NCBI GenBank assembly: GCA_013141055.1
Contig: JABFRS010000002.1
Location: 1,319,266 to 1,383,265, forward strand
DNA from: Cyclobacteriaceae bacterium
GTDB taxonomy: Bacteria > Bacteroidota > Bacteroidia > Cytophagales > Cyclobacteriaceae
Direction: 5' to 3'
DNA: 64,000 nt
Part shown: positions 24,770 through 33,924 of the stretch, in pieces
Layout of the letters: each line of letters opens with the position of its first letter
How positions within the stretch are numbered: the first letter of the stretch is position 1
Notes under the pieces: model-generated
What the model was told of the DNA's origin: nothing
What the model saw: only the letters and a program-made list of their open reading frames with translations
The model's database searches: none
Program-made: the position numbers and the translations under genes

Positions 24770-26302
24770 ATGGAAATAAAAAAAGTGCTCTCCCATCTTG
24801 GCATCAAAGCGTCTAATGCCGGAGTATCAACTGGTACAAAATGGATAAAAACTTCAGGGCCTGTAATTAAATCTTATTCTCCGGTTGACGGACAATTGAT
24901 TGGGTCTGTCAGAAGTGCAGATCAGAAATCGTTTAATAAGATAGTTGAAACAGCTTCCAAAGCATTTCTGAAATGGAGAATGGTTCCTGCACCGAAACGT
25001 GGTGAAGTTGTCAGGCAAATCGGAGACGCATTACGGCAGTCAAAAGAAGAGCTGGGAATGCTGGTGTCGTATGAGATGGGTAAATCCTATCAGGAGGGTC
25101 TGGGTGAAGTTCAGGAGATGATTGATATCTGCGATTTTGCGGTTGGACTTTCGCGACAGCTTAATGGATTAACCATGCATTCAGAAAGACCCCTGCACAG
25201 AATGTATGAACAATATCATCCGCTGGGAATTGTTGGAATTATCTCCGCTTTCAATTTCCCGGTTGCGGTATGGTCGTGGAACAGCATGCTTGCGTGGGTG
25301 TGCGGAGATACGTGTATCTGGAAGCCATCTGAGAAAACTCCATTGTGCAGTATTGCCTGTCAGAATATTATATCCAAAGTCTTTGCGAAGAATAATGTAC
25401 CGGAAGGGGTTTCATGCCTCGTCAATGGAGATTACAGAGTAGGACAATGGATGTCATCCCATGAAGACATTCCTTTGGTCTCAGCAACGGGTTCGGTAAG
25501 AATGGGAAAAGTCGTTGCAAAAACTGTAAGCGAACGCCTTGGAAGACCATTGATGGAACTTGGTGGAAACAATGCAATTATCATCAGCGAGCATGCCAAT
25601 CTTGATATTGCAATTCGTGGGGCAGTGTTCGGAGCTGTAGGAACCGCAGGACAACGCTGCACCTCCACACGAAGATTAATAGTCCACGAAAAGATCTATG
25701 ACTCTGTTAAGCAGCGTTTGAAAAAAGTTTATGGACAGCTGAAGATCGGAAATCCCCTCTCCACTGAGAATCATGTCGGCCCGCTAATTGACAAGCTTGC
25801 GGTGAAATCTTACAACGAGGCATTAAAAAAAATAAAGTCACAGGGAGGAAAAATACTCGTAGAAGGCGGCGTGCTTTCAGGAAAGGGCTATGAATCCGGG
25901 TGTTATGTTCGTCCAGCTATCGCAGAAGTGAAGAATAAATTTGACATCGTACAACAGGAGACATTCGCTCCCATACTTTACTTGATCAAATACAAAACTC
26001 TGGATGAAGCTGTTGGATATCAGAATGGCGTTCGACAAGGGCTTTCATCAGCATTGATGACTACGAATCTGCAGGAAATGGAGAAATTCCTTTCACAGGC
26101 AGGAAGTGATTGTGGTATCGCCAATGTCAACATCGGCACTTCTGGTGCGGAAATTGGAGGAGCCTTTGGCGGAGAAAAGGAAACGGGAGGCGGAAGGGAG
26201 TCAGGTTCAGATGCATGGAAAGTTTATATGCGCCGACAGACCAATACGATCAACTACGGGAGCAATCTACCACTGGCTCAGGGCATCAAATTTGACATTT
26301 GA
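24770..26302 (+). CDS. amaB: ALDH7-type aldehyde dehydrogenase (L-aminoadipate-semialdehyde / piperideine-6-carboxylate dehydrogenase)
   Basis: Oxidises alpha-aminoadipic semialdehyde to aminoadipate in lysine breakdown. The 510-residue length, YHPLGIVGIISAFNFPVAVW, the general base in LMELGGNNA (about 263), catalytic Cys in GQRCTSTRR (about 296) and the C-terminus GGEKETGGGRESGSDAWK, all mark the ALDH7 (antiquitin) branch rather than generic betaine or succinate-semialdehyde enzymes. No lysine aminotransferase or lysine-ketoglutarate reductase lies nearby. The role is therefore by family. A weak hairpin (26313-26350) follows. Confidence 0.9.
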   Translation: MEIKKVLSHLGIKASNAGVSTGTKWIKTSGPVIKSYSPVDGQLIGSVRSADQKSFNKIVETASKAFLKWRMVPAPKRGEVVRQIGDALRQSKEELGMLVSYEMGKSYQEGLGEVQEMIDICDFAVGLSRQLNGLTMHSERPLHRMYEQYHPLGIVGIISAFNFPVAVWSWNSMLAWVCGDTCIWKPSEKTPLCSIACQNIISKVFAKNNVPEGVSCLVNGDYRVGQWMSSHEDIPLVSATGSVRMGKVVAKTVSERLGRPLMELGGNNAIIISEHANLDIAIRGAVFGAVGTAGQRCTSTRRLIVHEKIYDSVKQRLKKVYGQLKIGNPLSTENHVGPLIDKLAVKSYNEALKKIKSQGGKILVEGGVLSGKGYESGCYVRPAIAEVKNKFDIVQQETFAPILYLIKYKTLDEAVGYQNGVRQGLSSALMTTNLQEMEKFLSQAGSDCGIANVNIGTSGAEIGGAFGGEKETGGGRESGSDAWKVYMRRQTNTINYGSNLPLAQGIKFDI

Positions 26303-26312
26303 CAGGATCAGT

Positions 26313-26350
26313 AAAAGCCTGGTACACAAAGCAAGTAGCCAAGGGCTTTT
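26313..26350 (+). terminator. Possible terminator after the ALDH7 gene
   Basis: AAAAGCC and GGCTTTT can pair across a 24-base loop, followed by TTGTAATT. Weak because of loop size. Confidence 0.35.
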
Positions 26351-26396
26351 GTAATTCACGATCTACCGACTAACTTAGAGGGCCTTAAAAATAGCT

Positions 26397-26804
26397 ATGC
26401 AACCTAAAAAATACCGGTCGGTCATGTTGATTGACGACAACGAGATTGATAATCTCATCAATCAAAAAATGATCGAATCGGCTTCTATCACAGAGCATAT
26501 TTATGTGCATACCGGAGCGAAAAGCGCTATCGAATTTTTACGCAACATGGAAAAACTTGATCTGGCAGATAAAGTTTTGCCGGACGTCATTTTCCTCGAT
26601 ATTGACATGCCCTTAATGGATGGATTTCAGTTTCTCGATGAGTTTGAGAAACTGTCTTCTTCGACAAAAAAGAAATCAAAAATTGTGATGCTTACTTCTT
26701 CGATCAATCCACAGGATTTCAACCGGTCCAAGAAATATCTAAACGTAAAACTCTATCTCAACAAGCCGTTGAATCACGAGAGCATCTTAGCATTGAACAT
26801 TTAA
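26397..26804 (+). CDS. Single-domain response regulator (Rcp1-like)
   Basis: Stand-alone receiver of 135 residues. Acidic pair in MLIDDNEIDNLI, phosphoacceptor Asp in VIFLDIDMPLMDGFQF, Thr in VMLTSSINPQDFNRS and Lys in LNKPLNHE are intact. The DDNEID and SINPxD pattern is that of Bacteroidota receivers that work with phytochrome-like or PAS kinases. No kinase is adjacent, so the partner is unknown. It ends 7 bp from the convergent gene at 26812. Confidence 0.92.
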   Translation: MQPKKYRSVMLIDDNEIDNLINQKMIESASITEHIYVHTGAKSAIEFLRNMEKLDLADKVLPDVIFLDIDMPLMDGFQFLDEFEKLSSSTKKKSKIVMLTSSINPQDFNRSKKYLNVKLYLNKPLNHESILALNI

Positions 26805-26811
26805 TTGGTAA

Positions 26812-28287
26812 CTAGTCGTCAGCATCTCCTCCACCCTGGATCTCCAGAGCGATCAGCCTTTCCACAAATTTTTCATCCATGCGAATGAAAAATGTTGGAG
26901 CAAAATAACTGACTGACATTGTTTTGAACTTGGGAATCAAAGCAGATATCTTTTTATGCTTTTCTTTCTTTGCTTCGCTTACCGCAATCTTAAGTATTTT
27001 AAGGAAGGTTAATACGTTTTCGCAAGCATCCTTGCCAATCATTCTGATGTTGCGTTGTACGCTGTTGGATAGCTGGTTATAAAGTTCAATATCTTTCAAC
27101 AAGCAATACTGTAAACACAACAAAGCCTTGATCTCCATCTGAGCCTGTGGATATTTTTTCAGACTCACATCATTGATAAGGGAATTCAGCAGTTTCGCTG
27201 TTTCCTCATACCGACCTGAATAATAACTACACATGGCACGGTACACTGTAAAGATCACATGCTGAGGAACGTTATTAGGATCGGGTTCGAAATCAGCGAA
27301 TAACTCCTCCTGTTCAGCATAAAGTTCTGTTTCTGTTCCCAGGCGTATGGCCCTTTCAAACTTAGAAATCAGGAATTGTACCGCAAACGTGTAGTACGGA
27401 TAGTTAATCAGCAAATTGGAAGCGGCATCGTTGACCTCCTCGAAATATCTCTCCGCTTGTTTATATACTTTATAATGATTGTAATACTCAAGTTTTAAGA
27501 ATTCAAAAAGAAGATTGAGATGATAATAGACAGGGTCAAGGTTATACGTTTCAAAAATGGTCTGAACTCTTTTGAAGATATCTTCAATGGATTCTTCATC
27601 CTGCTGAAGATTCTCTTCCTTATCAACAAAGAGACGATGGAAGACTACAATGCAGCTTTTGTAAACGTAAAGCCTGTGTGACTCATAGAGGTTGGCAATA
27701 TTAAAGATCTCTTTCGTCAGCAATTCAAGACTGAGTCTTTCAGTCTCATCACCTGTAAGGAAATAGTTCCCGTACTTTTTAAAATAATCCGCCAATACGT
27801 CTTCTGCTTTGTCTACAGCGAGCATGTAGGCCACGTGGCGGTTATAAAGCTGTGAGAATTGGAAGAAATCAGGGGAATTAATGTGAAGTTTTTTCAGGAG
27901 TTTATAGATCGTTGGAAGCTCACCCACAAGATCTGCTTCGATTAGTTCTTTTTCGAGCTTTCTCAACATAGCAATGGCAATCGTCTTCTTCTTGGTAAAG
28001 AATACCTCATTGATATTGGCAACTTTCCTTAAAAGATCAGTTCTCGGGCTTTCCATCTGCTGCACGAGATATTCTTCAATTTTCTGACTCAGCCGGGAGC
28101 GCATGGTGTAATAGGCATTGGCGTTAATTTCCAATTCTACCATCACCTTGTTCTCAGAAAGCTGACGCTCGCGCATAGCTTTCAACAGATACGCTGACTT
28201 TTCGGCATTACCATTGATCAGCGAGTCATAAATGGCACTATAGTCTTTTTCCGAAAGCTGTTTAATGATATTCTTCAGTTTTGCCAT
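26812..28287 (-). CDS. Large alpha-helical cytosolic protein of unknown function
   Basis: A 491-residue protein with no signal peptide, no TM segment and no recognised catalytic motif. Sequence is almost entirely helical, with helix-hairpin periodicity reminiscent of TPR/solenoid proteins (e.g. YESHRLYVYKSCIVVFHRLF, YRAMCSYYSGRYEETAKLLN, the latter being a good TPR-like helix pair). It is likely a scaffold or protein-binding solenoid. It is transcribed divergently from the cytosolic HtrA-like protease with only about 130 bp between starts, so the two could share regulation. No function is assigned. Confidence 0.85.
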   Translation of the reverse strand: MAKLKNIIKQLSEKDYSAIYDSLINGNAEKSAYLLKAMRERQLSENKVMVELEINANAYYTMRSRLSQKIEEYLVQQMESPRTDLLRKVANINEVFFTKKKTIAIAMLRKLEKELIEADLVGELPTIYKLLKKLHINSPDFFQFSQLYNRHVAYMLAVDKAEDVLADYFKKYGNYFLTGDETERLSLELLTKEIFNIANLYESHRLYVYKSCIVVFHRLFVDKEENLQQDEESIEDIFKRVQTIFETYNLDPVYYHLNLLFEFLKLEYYNHYKVYKQAERYFEEVNDAASNLLINYPYYTFAVQFLISKFERAIRLGTETELYAEQEELFADFEPDPNNVPQHVIFTVYRAMCSYYSGRYEETAKLLNSLINDVSLKKYPQAQMEIKALLCLQYCLLKDIELYNQLSNSVQRNIRMIGKDACENVLTFLKILKIAVSEAKKEKHKKISALIPKFKTMSVSYFAPTFFIRMDEKFVERLIALEIQGGGDADD

Positions 28288-28415
28288 GGAGCGGGCTATA
28301 AATAGCTTGAAAAATTACAAAAATTACGATTGTAAACAACGGACTTCTTTTCGATTGAACCTCAATTTTGCGTCAATTTTTCAGTTTGAACGCTTTGGAA
28401 AGAAATTTGAGCCTG

Positions 28416-29378
28416 ATGCACAAAGATTACAATATGGATGCATTCTCCCAAATGATCATTACTGCTGTAAACAACGTTAAGAACGCAGTAGTAAAGATTG
28501 ATGTGTACAAAACTGTTCAGGGCAAACTTAAGGCAGCCGGATCAGGTTCAGGTTTTATATTTTCCTCCGACGGACTGATTTTCACAAACCATCACGTCGT
28601 CAATGGCGCTGAGAAGATCATGGTGGGCTTGCTTAACGAAAATGAAATTGAAGCTTTTCTTATTGGGAAGGATCCGGATACAGATCTTGCCATTTTGAAA
28701 ATTTACACCGACGGATATTCAACAGCGCACCTGGGCGATGCCTCCACTTTACAAATCGGGCAACTGGTTATTGCTATTGGAAATCCTCTGGGTTATCAGC
28801 ATACTGTTACAACAGGAGTAGTTAGTGCGTTGGGTCGTTCCATGCGAACTCAATCAGGTAGAGTTGTTGATAATGTTATCCAATCAGATGCTGCCCTCAA
28901 TCCCGGAAATTCGGGAGGACCTCTCATTACAACGGATGGTGAGGTTGTGGGTGTTAATACTGCGATCATCAGTGGTGCCCAGAACATAAGTTTTTCTGTA
29001 GATATCAACACCGCAAAAGAAGTTGCGAGCCAACTGATTAAAAATGGTAAAGTATTCAAAGCATATCTTGGATTCATGCTTCAGGAGGTTCCTATCAATC
29101 CAAAAATCCTTAGACATCATCATCTTCCCAATCAGAAAGGATTATTTGTTACGGGCATAGAATCTGATTCTCCAGCAGGAAGATCACAGATAAAAGAAGG
29201 AGATATCATCGTCTCTTTCAATAATAAGTCTGTAAATACCCTCAACGAACTTTTTAAGGAACTGACTAAAAAAGAGATTCTTACACTGGTGGATATCACT
29301 GTGGTGAGACATACGGAACTGTTCAATTTTGGAATATTCCCTTTAGATCGCAAAGAAAGATCAAGGATTGAGAATTAA
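28416..29378 (+). CDS. HtrA-like trypsin-family serine protease with one PDZ domain and no signal peptide
   Basis: S1C-family protease of about 320 residues. Triad: His in TNHHVVNG (about 59), Asp in DTDLAILK (about 89), Ser in NPGNSGGPL (about 165). One PDZ domain follows (about 220-310; GLFVTGIESDSPAGRS). The protease domain starts almost at residue 1, so there is no signal or anchor, unlike the HtrA at 23256. I chose ATG 28416; ATG 28434 is equally possible, and a TTG at 28368 would add residues without making a signal peptide. A cytosolic location is thus inferred. Followed by a bidirectional terminator. Confidence 0.9.
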   Translation: MHKDYNMDAFSQMIITAVNNVKNAVVKIDVYKTVQGKLKAAGSGSGFIFSSDGLIFTNHHVVNGAEKIMVGLLNENEIEAFLIGKDPDTDLAILKIYTDGYSTAHLGDASTLQIGQLVIAIGNPLGYQHTVTTGVVSALGRSMRTQSGRVVDNVIQSDAALNPGNSGGPLITTDGEVVGVNTAIISGAQNISFSVDINTAKEVASQLIKNGKVFKAYLGFMLQEVPINPKILRHHHLPNQKGLFVTGIESDSPAGRSQIKEGDIIVSFNNKSVNTLNELFKELTKKEILTLVDITVVRHTELFNFGIFPLDRKERSRIEN

Positions 29379-29384
29379 ATACAA

Positions 29385-29417
29385 AGAGCGCAGAGTTTTC
29401 ACTTTGCGCTCTCTGCG
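29385..29417. terminator. Bidirectional terminator between convergent genes
   Basis: AGAGCGCA (29385-29392) pairs with TGCGCTCT (29405-29412) over a 12-base loop; T-rich sequence follows on the plus strand. It separates the protease gene and the helicase gene. Confidence 0.75.
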
Positions 29418-29441
29418 TTTTATTGGTATGATAAATTACGC

Positions 29442-31265
29442 TTATCGGCGTTTCCTGTGAAATCTATCCCCACCGCCGTTGCTGCCTCCACTGGTACCTT
29501 TATTACCAGGAACAAATCTCTTACGCTCGCGTGTCGGCTCTGAGCTTGGTCCGGAACTTCTTCCTCCCTGCGCGCCGCCGCCTCTTGATTCTGTAATTTC
29601 AACACGCACCTGACGTCCTTCAACCTCTGCTCCTGTAAAGCCTTTAAGGACCTTATCGGAGAGATGTTTTTCAACTTCAAAGAATGAGTAGGCACCCATC
29701 AGGTCAATCTGGCCAATGTCTCTTTTTTCAAGTCCGGTGTGTTCATCAATGATCTCCAGCATTCTGGATTTATCAAGACCATCCATTTTACCTAAATTGA
29801 TAAAGAAGCGAGTTCCTCCGGAAGAACGTGCCGGACGTTCTGAACGCTCACTTCTGTCACCTCTGTCTCCCCGGTCACGATCACCTCTGTCTCCACGATC
29901 AGATCTTTCATACGACCCTTCCGTGCTGGTGGATCGTCTGTCTCCATTAAGATCCGGTGCATTGCGATAGTAATCCAAAAAGCGATTAAATTCTATTGAA
30001 GCAAAACGCTTGATAAGATCATTCTTTGTAAGATCATTAAGCTCTTCGTAGACCGCCGGCAAAAATGCTTCGATCTCAGTCTCATTAACTTTTACTTCAC
30101 GCACCTTTTTCATGAGTGCGATCAATTGCTTCTGGCAAACTTCAGCACCCGTTGGAACCATCATACGCTTCATCGGCGATTTCATGCTTCTTTCAATCTG
30201 CTTCACTTTACCTAACTCCTGGCGGCTTACCATAGCAATGGAAATACCTTTCTTACCAGCACGGGCCGTACGTCCGCTGCGGTGAGTATAGAATTCCATT
30301 TCATCCGGCATGTTCAGGTGAATAACGTGTGTGATGTCTTCAACATCAATACCACGTGCGGCAACATCGGTTGCTACCAGTATCTGAAGGGAACGCTCGC
30401 GAAACTTCATCATTACGCGATCACGTTGCTGCTGATTAAGATCCCCATGAAGTGAATCGGCATTATAACCATCCTTCATGAGCATTTCGGCAACACGCTG
30501 TGTGTCAATTCGTGTGCGGCAGAAGATCAAACCAAAAATGTCAGGATTAAAATCCAGAATACGCTTCAACGCCATATACTTTTCACGTTCCTGAACCATC
30601 ACATAGCGATGTTCAATATTCGCGTTTCCAGTATGAGACTCTCCTACAGAAAGTTCGAAAGGATCTGTCATGTAGTTCTTCATGATGGCACGAACTTCCC
30701 GAGGCATAGTAGCAGAAAAAAGCCACGTGCTCTTATCTTCTGGTGTGAAAGAAAGGATCTTATCGATGTCTTCCTTAAAGCCCATGTTCAACATTTCATC
30801 AGCCTCATCAAGAACGATGTACTTAATGGTACCGAGATTGATTGTCTTGCGTTCAATCAAGTCAATCAGACGACCAGGAGTAGCCACAATAATGTGAGCA
30901 CCTCTTTTGATTTTTCTGATTTGCTCGCTGATGCTGGCTCCGCCATAAACAGCAACGATATTGAATGACTTGAATTTTTCTGAGAAGGTTTCAAGGTCAC
31001 TGGTAATCTGCATACCCAGTTCGCGGGTAGGTGCTAAAACAAGTGCTTGAGTATTCTTATTATCAACGTCTATTAATTCCAACAAAGGAAGGCCGAAAGC
31101 TGCCGTTTTTCCTGTTCCGGTCTGAGCTAAACCCACGAAATCGCGGGAGCCTTTTAAAAGGACTGGTATAGCTTTTTCCTGAATTGGGGTTGGCGTTTCG
31201 AAGCCGAGAAGGGATACCGACTGCACTAAACCTGGGGACAAGCCCAGGGCATCAAATGATTTCAT
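29442..31265 (-). CDS. deaD: DEAD-box ATP-dependent RNA helicase (DeaD/CsdA-like) with C-terminal RNA-binding domain
   Basis: RNA helicase of 607 residues for ribosome assembly, RNA decay or cold adaptation. All core motifs are visible: Q motif (GFETPTPIQEKAIP), Walker A AQTGTGKT (about 43-50), PTRELG, TPGRLID, DEAD (about 154-157), SAT, the domain-2 ATDVAARGIDV and HRSGRTARAGK. After a helical stretch comes an Arg-Gly-Asp-rich linker (about 435-465), then a DbpA-type RNA-binding domain (about 475-555) and a basic Gly/Ser/Arg tail. That resembles DeaD rather than CshA or RhlE. Its own -7 box TACCTTTG is at 31287-31294. Confidence 0.95.
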   Translation of the reverse strand: MKSFDALGLSPGLVQSVSLLGFETPTPIQEKAIPVLLKGSRDFVGLAQTGTGKTAAFGLPLLELIDVDNKNTQALVLAPTRELGMQITSDLETFSEKFKSFNIVAVYGGASISEQIRKIKRGAHIIVATPGRLIDLIERKTINLGTIKYIVLDEADEMLNMGFKEDIDKILSFTPEDKSTWLFSATMPREVRAIMKNYMTDPFELSVGESHTGNANIEHRYVMVQEREKYMALKRILDFNPDIFGLIFCRTRIDTQRVAEMLMKDGYNADSLHGDLNQQQRDRVMMKFRERSLQILVATDVAARGIDVEDITHVIHLNMPDEMEFYTHRSGRTARAGKKGISIAMVSRQELGKVKQIERSMKSPMKRMMVPTGAEVCQKQLIALMKKVREVKVNETEIEAFLPAVYEELNDLTKNDLIKRFASIEFNRFLDYYRNAPDLNGDRRSTSTEGSYERSDRGDRGDRDRGDRGDRSERSERPARSSGGTRFFINLGKMDGLDKSRMLEIIDEHTGLEKRDIGQIDLMGAYSFFEVEKHLSDKVLKGFTGAEVEGRQVRVEITESRGGGAQGGRSSGPSSEPTRERKRFVPGNKGTSGGSNGGGDRFHRKRR

Positions 31266-31286
31266 TATAATTCTTTAAATAAGCCG

Positions 31287-31294
31287 CAAAGGTA
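31287..31294 (-). promoter_or_regulatory. TAnnTTTG -7 element of deaD
   Basis: TACCTTTG on the minus strand, 21 bp before the ATG at 31265. No clear -33 box. Confidence 0.5.
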
Positions 31295-31343
31295 CGGTTA
31301 TTAGTCCAGATAGCAGGCAGTTACCAAATCTCCCTCACAATCT

Positions 31344-31351
31344 TAACTTTG
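31344..31351 (+). promoter_or_regulatory. TAnnTTTG -7 element of the S9 peptidase gene
   Basis: TAACTTTG on the plus strand, 28 bp before the ATG at 31380; it faces away from the deaD element 50 bp to the left. Confidence 0.5.
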
Positions 31352-31379
31352 AGGCCCTAATTCCAAATAAACTAACGAT

Positions 31380-33575
31380 ATGATGACTTCCGGCAAAACA
31401 AAAAGAGCCCTTTACCTCATTCTCATCATCCTGTCTCCTGCAATGGCCTCCGCTCAGGGAGGCGGAATCAAGTGGGCAACTGATGGCACCTCCTATTTCC
31501 GTATTGAGTCAAATGAAGTAAATCGATACAGCCTTCCGGCTAACACGAAGGCTACATTTATCAGCCAGGCCGACCTGACTCCCCAAGGTCAGACGAAAGG
31601 CCTAAGCGTAAGAGCATTCTATCTTTCTGCGGATCAACAAAAGGCACTGATTTACACCAACACAAAAAGAGTCTGGCGTCTTGATAGTCGCGGTGATTAT
31701 TATGTACTGGATCTAAAAACAAAAGCATTAAAAAAACTTGGTGCAGGTAGACCACAGTCGTCTCTGATGTTTGCCAAGTTCTCTCCGGATGGAACCAGAG
31801 TCGCATTTGTAAGCGAGCAAAATCTTTATGTTGAGAATTTAGCTTCCGGGGAGATCAAGGCATTAACAAAAGATGGCAACAGAAAATTAATCAATGGAAC
31901 CTTTGACTGGGTCTATGAAGAAGAACTTTCCTGCCGTGATGGTTTTCAATGGAGCCCGGACAGCAAACAACTTTCCTTTTGGCAGATTGACGCTACCAAG
32001 ATCCGTGATTACTATATGCTGAATTCCAGCGATTCCGTTTATTCAAAAATAATTCCTGTTGAGTACCCAACAGTAGGACAAAGCCCTTCTCCTGCAAGGA
32101 TTGCCGTTGTTGATGTTGACGGTGCAAAGACGACATGGTTGAAGATAGCAGGAGATGCTCAGCAAAATTATCTTCCAAGAATGGAATGGAGATCAGCAAC
32201 TGAAATTCTCGTCCAGCAACTGAATCGCAAACAAAATGAAAGTACGATCTATAGCTGTAACCCGGCCACCGGTGATGCAAAAGCAATCTTTAACGAAAAA
32301 GAAGAAGCGTGGATCGATTTATATTCTTTCACAGGATCAGAAAGTGCCCTGGACTATCACCATGCCTTTAGTTGGCTGAATAATAAAAAGGAATTTCTTT
32401 GGGCCAATGATAAAGACGGCTGGTCACATCTTTACAGGATCACTGCTGATGGATCAAAGGAAGTATTGATCACGAAAGGGAATTACGATATGATCGATTT
32501 TCTAACAGTTGTTGAGAAAAGTAACTATGCTTACTTCCTGGCTTCACCAAACAATGCAACACAAAAATATCTTTACAAGACCAAGCTGGATGGAAAGGGC
32601 AAGCTTGAATTGGTAACCCCTGCAGGACTTGAAGGATCACATGGTTATGACATTTCTCCCAACGGATTGTATGCGTACCATACTTTCTCAAATAACTACA
32701 CCAGAAACGTCAATGAATTAATCGATCTCACTACTCATAAACCCTTAAACGATCGAGAGAGCATTCAATCAAAGCTGACAGCGGCTCAAGGTCCAAAGAA
32801 AGTAGAATTCTTCAAGGTAAAAACTGAAGAAGGAATTGAAATGGACGGATGGATGATCAAGCCAAAGAATTTCGACCCAGCGAAAAAGTATCCAGTTGTG
32901 TTTCAGGTTTACACCGAACCCGCAAGTCAGACAGTAGTGGATCGTTTTGGAATTGGCAACAACCGTTTATTCAAGGGAGACATGGCAGAGCAGGGATACA
33001 TTTATATGTCTGTTGACAGTCGGGGAACGCCTGCTCCAAAAGGAAAGACCTGGAGAAAATCTATTTATCGCAAAGTAGGATTATTGAATATCAATGATCA
33101 GGCAATGGCTGCAAAAGAAATACTGAAATGGTCATTTGTAGATCCGGAAAGAGTTGCTGTCTGGGGATGGAGTGGTGGCGGAACTACAACCCTCCACCTG
33201 TTATTTCAATATCCGGATATCTATAAAACAGGTATTGCTGTGGCGGCCGAAGCAAGTCGCCTTACCTATGATAATATCTATGAAGAGCGCTATATGGGAC
33301 TTGATATGAATGACTATATAAAGTGTTCACCTATCACATACGCTAAAAATCTAAAGGGGAACTTACTGTATATACATGGAACGGGTGACGATAATGTTCA
33401 TTACAATAATGCCGAAATGCTTATTAATGAATTGGTAAAACACAATAAGCAGTTTCAATTCATGGCATATCCTAACCGCTCCCATGGGATTTCGGAGGGT
33501 GAAGGCACCACTGAGCACATGGCTACTTTATATACTGAGTATTTGAAAAAATTCTGCCCTCCTGGCGCTAAATAG
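31380..33575 (+). CDS. Exported S9B-family dipeptidyl peptidase (DPP-IV-like)
   Basis: Serine exopeptidase of 731 residues with a signal peptide (LILIILSPAMASAQ). The N-terminal beta-propeller (about 40-480) carries FDWVYEEELSCRDGFQWS, whose Glu pair anchors the substrate amino terminus in DPP-IV enzymes. The C-terminal alpha/beta-hydrolase has nucleophile Ser in GWSGGG (about 597; DPP-IV has GWSYGG), Asp in GTGDDNVHY (about 670) and His in NRSHGI (about 701). It should release Xaa-Pro or Xaa-Ala dipeptides in the periplasm or outside and feed amino-acid catabolism. Ends in a strong terminator. Confidence 0.93.
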   Translation: MMTSGKTKRALYLILIILSPAMASAQGGGIKWATDGTSYFRIESNEVNRYSLPANTKATFISQADLTPQGQTKGLSVRAFYLSADQQKALIYTNTKRVWRLDSRGDYYVLDLKTKALKKLGAGRPQSSLMFAKFSPDGTRVAFVSEQNLYVENLASGEIKALTKDGNRKLINGTFDWVYEEELSCRDGFQWSPDSKQLSFWQIDATKIRDYYMLNSSDSVYSKIIPVEYPTVGQSPSPARIAVVDVDGAKTTWLKIAGDAQQNYLPRMEWRSATEILVQQLNRKQNESTIYSCNPATGDAKAIFNEKEEAWIDLYSFTGSESALDYHHAFSWLNNKKEFLWANDKDGWSHLYRITADGSKEVLITKGNYDMIDFLTVVEKSNYAYFLASPNNATQKYLYKTKLDGKGKLELVTPAGLEGSHGYDISPNGLYAYHTFSNNYTRNVNELIDLTTHKPLNDRESIQSKLTAAQGPKKVEFFKVKTEEGIEMDGWMIKPKNFDPAKKYPVVFQVYTEPASQTVVDRFGIGNNRLFKGDMAEQGYIYMSVDSRGTPAPKGKTWRKSIYRKVGLLNINDQAMAAKEILKWSFVDPERVAVWGWSGGGTTTLHLLFQYPDIYKTGIAVAAEASRLTYDNIYEERYMGLDMNDYIKCSPITYAKNLKGNLLYIHGTGDDNVHYNNAEMLINELVKHNKQFQFMAYPNRSHGISEGEGTTEHMATLYTEYLKKFCPPGAK

Positions 33576-33620
33576 CCAAATTCCACATTAACAGTAATTC
33601 TTAATATCAACCAATATCTT

Positions 33621-33660
33621 ACCTCTCCTGAACGGCATAGAATTTTCAGGAGAGGTTTTG
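33621..33660 (+). terminator. Rho-independent terminator after the S9 peptidase gene
   Basis: A 12-bp perfect stem, ACCTCTCCTGAA (33621-33632) with TTCAGGAGAGGT (33645-33656), then TTTTGG. Confidence 0.9.
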
Positions 33661-33924
33661 GTTATCTGCCGTTGATAAAATTTGCCTGTCCAGTATTCAA
33701 CATCATACTAGCTTTGCACCGCCAATCATAGGAATGGGGCTGTGAATGCTTTTAAAATGCTGAACGGTCTAAATTCTATCTGCACGGGTTAACCTATTGC
33801 TTGATTCGCAGTTAAAGAACTTGGGTTTTAAGACCGATTTGCCCATAATTTAATTATCAGGTTAAGGGAATAACCTGCCATAAAAAACGGTCTAAGAAAT
33901 ATTACTTTTTGAATTAACCCTTTT
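33661..33924 (+). promoter_or_regulatory. Promoter and possibly structured leader of the outer-membrane barrel gene
   Basis: TTTG at 33681-33684 and TAGCTTTG at 33709-33716 are a good box pair, though 24 bp apart. A start near 33723 would leave a leader of about 200 nt. Within it are a hairpin CAGGTTA-N6-TAACCTG (33858-33877 region), a GGTTAACC palindrome (about 33787-33794) and the direct repeat ACGGTCTAA (about 33765 and 33885). No known riboswitch is recognised. Confidence 0.4.
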
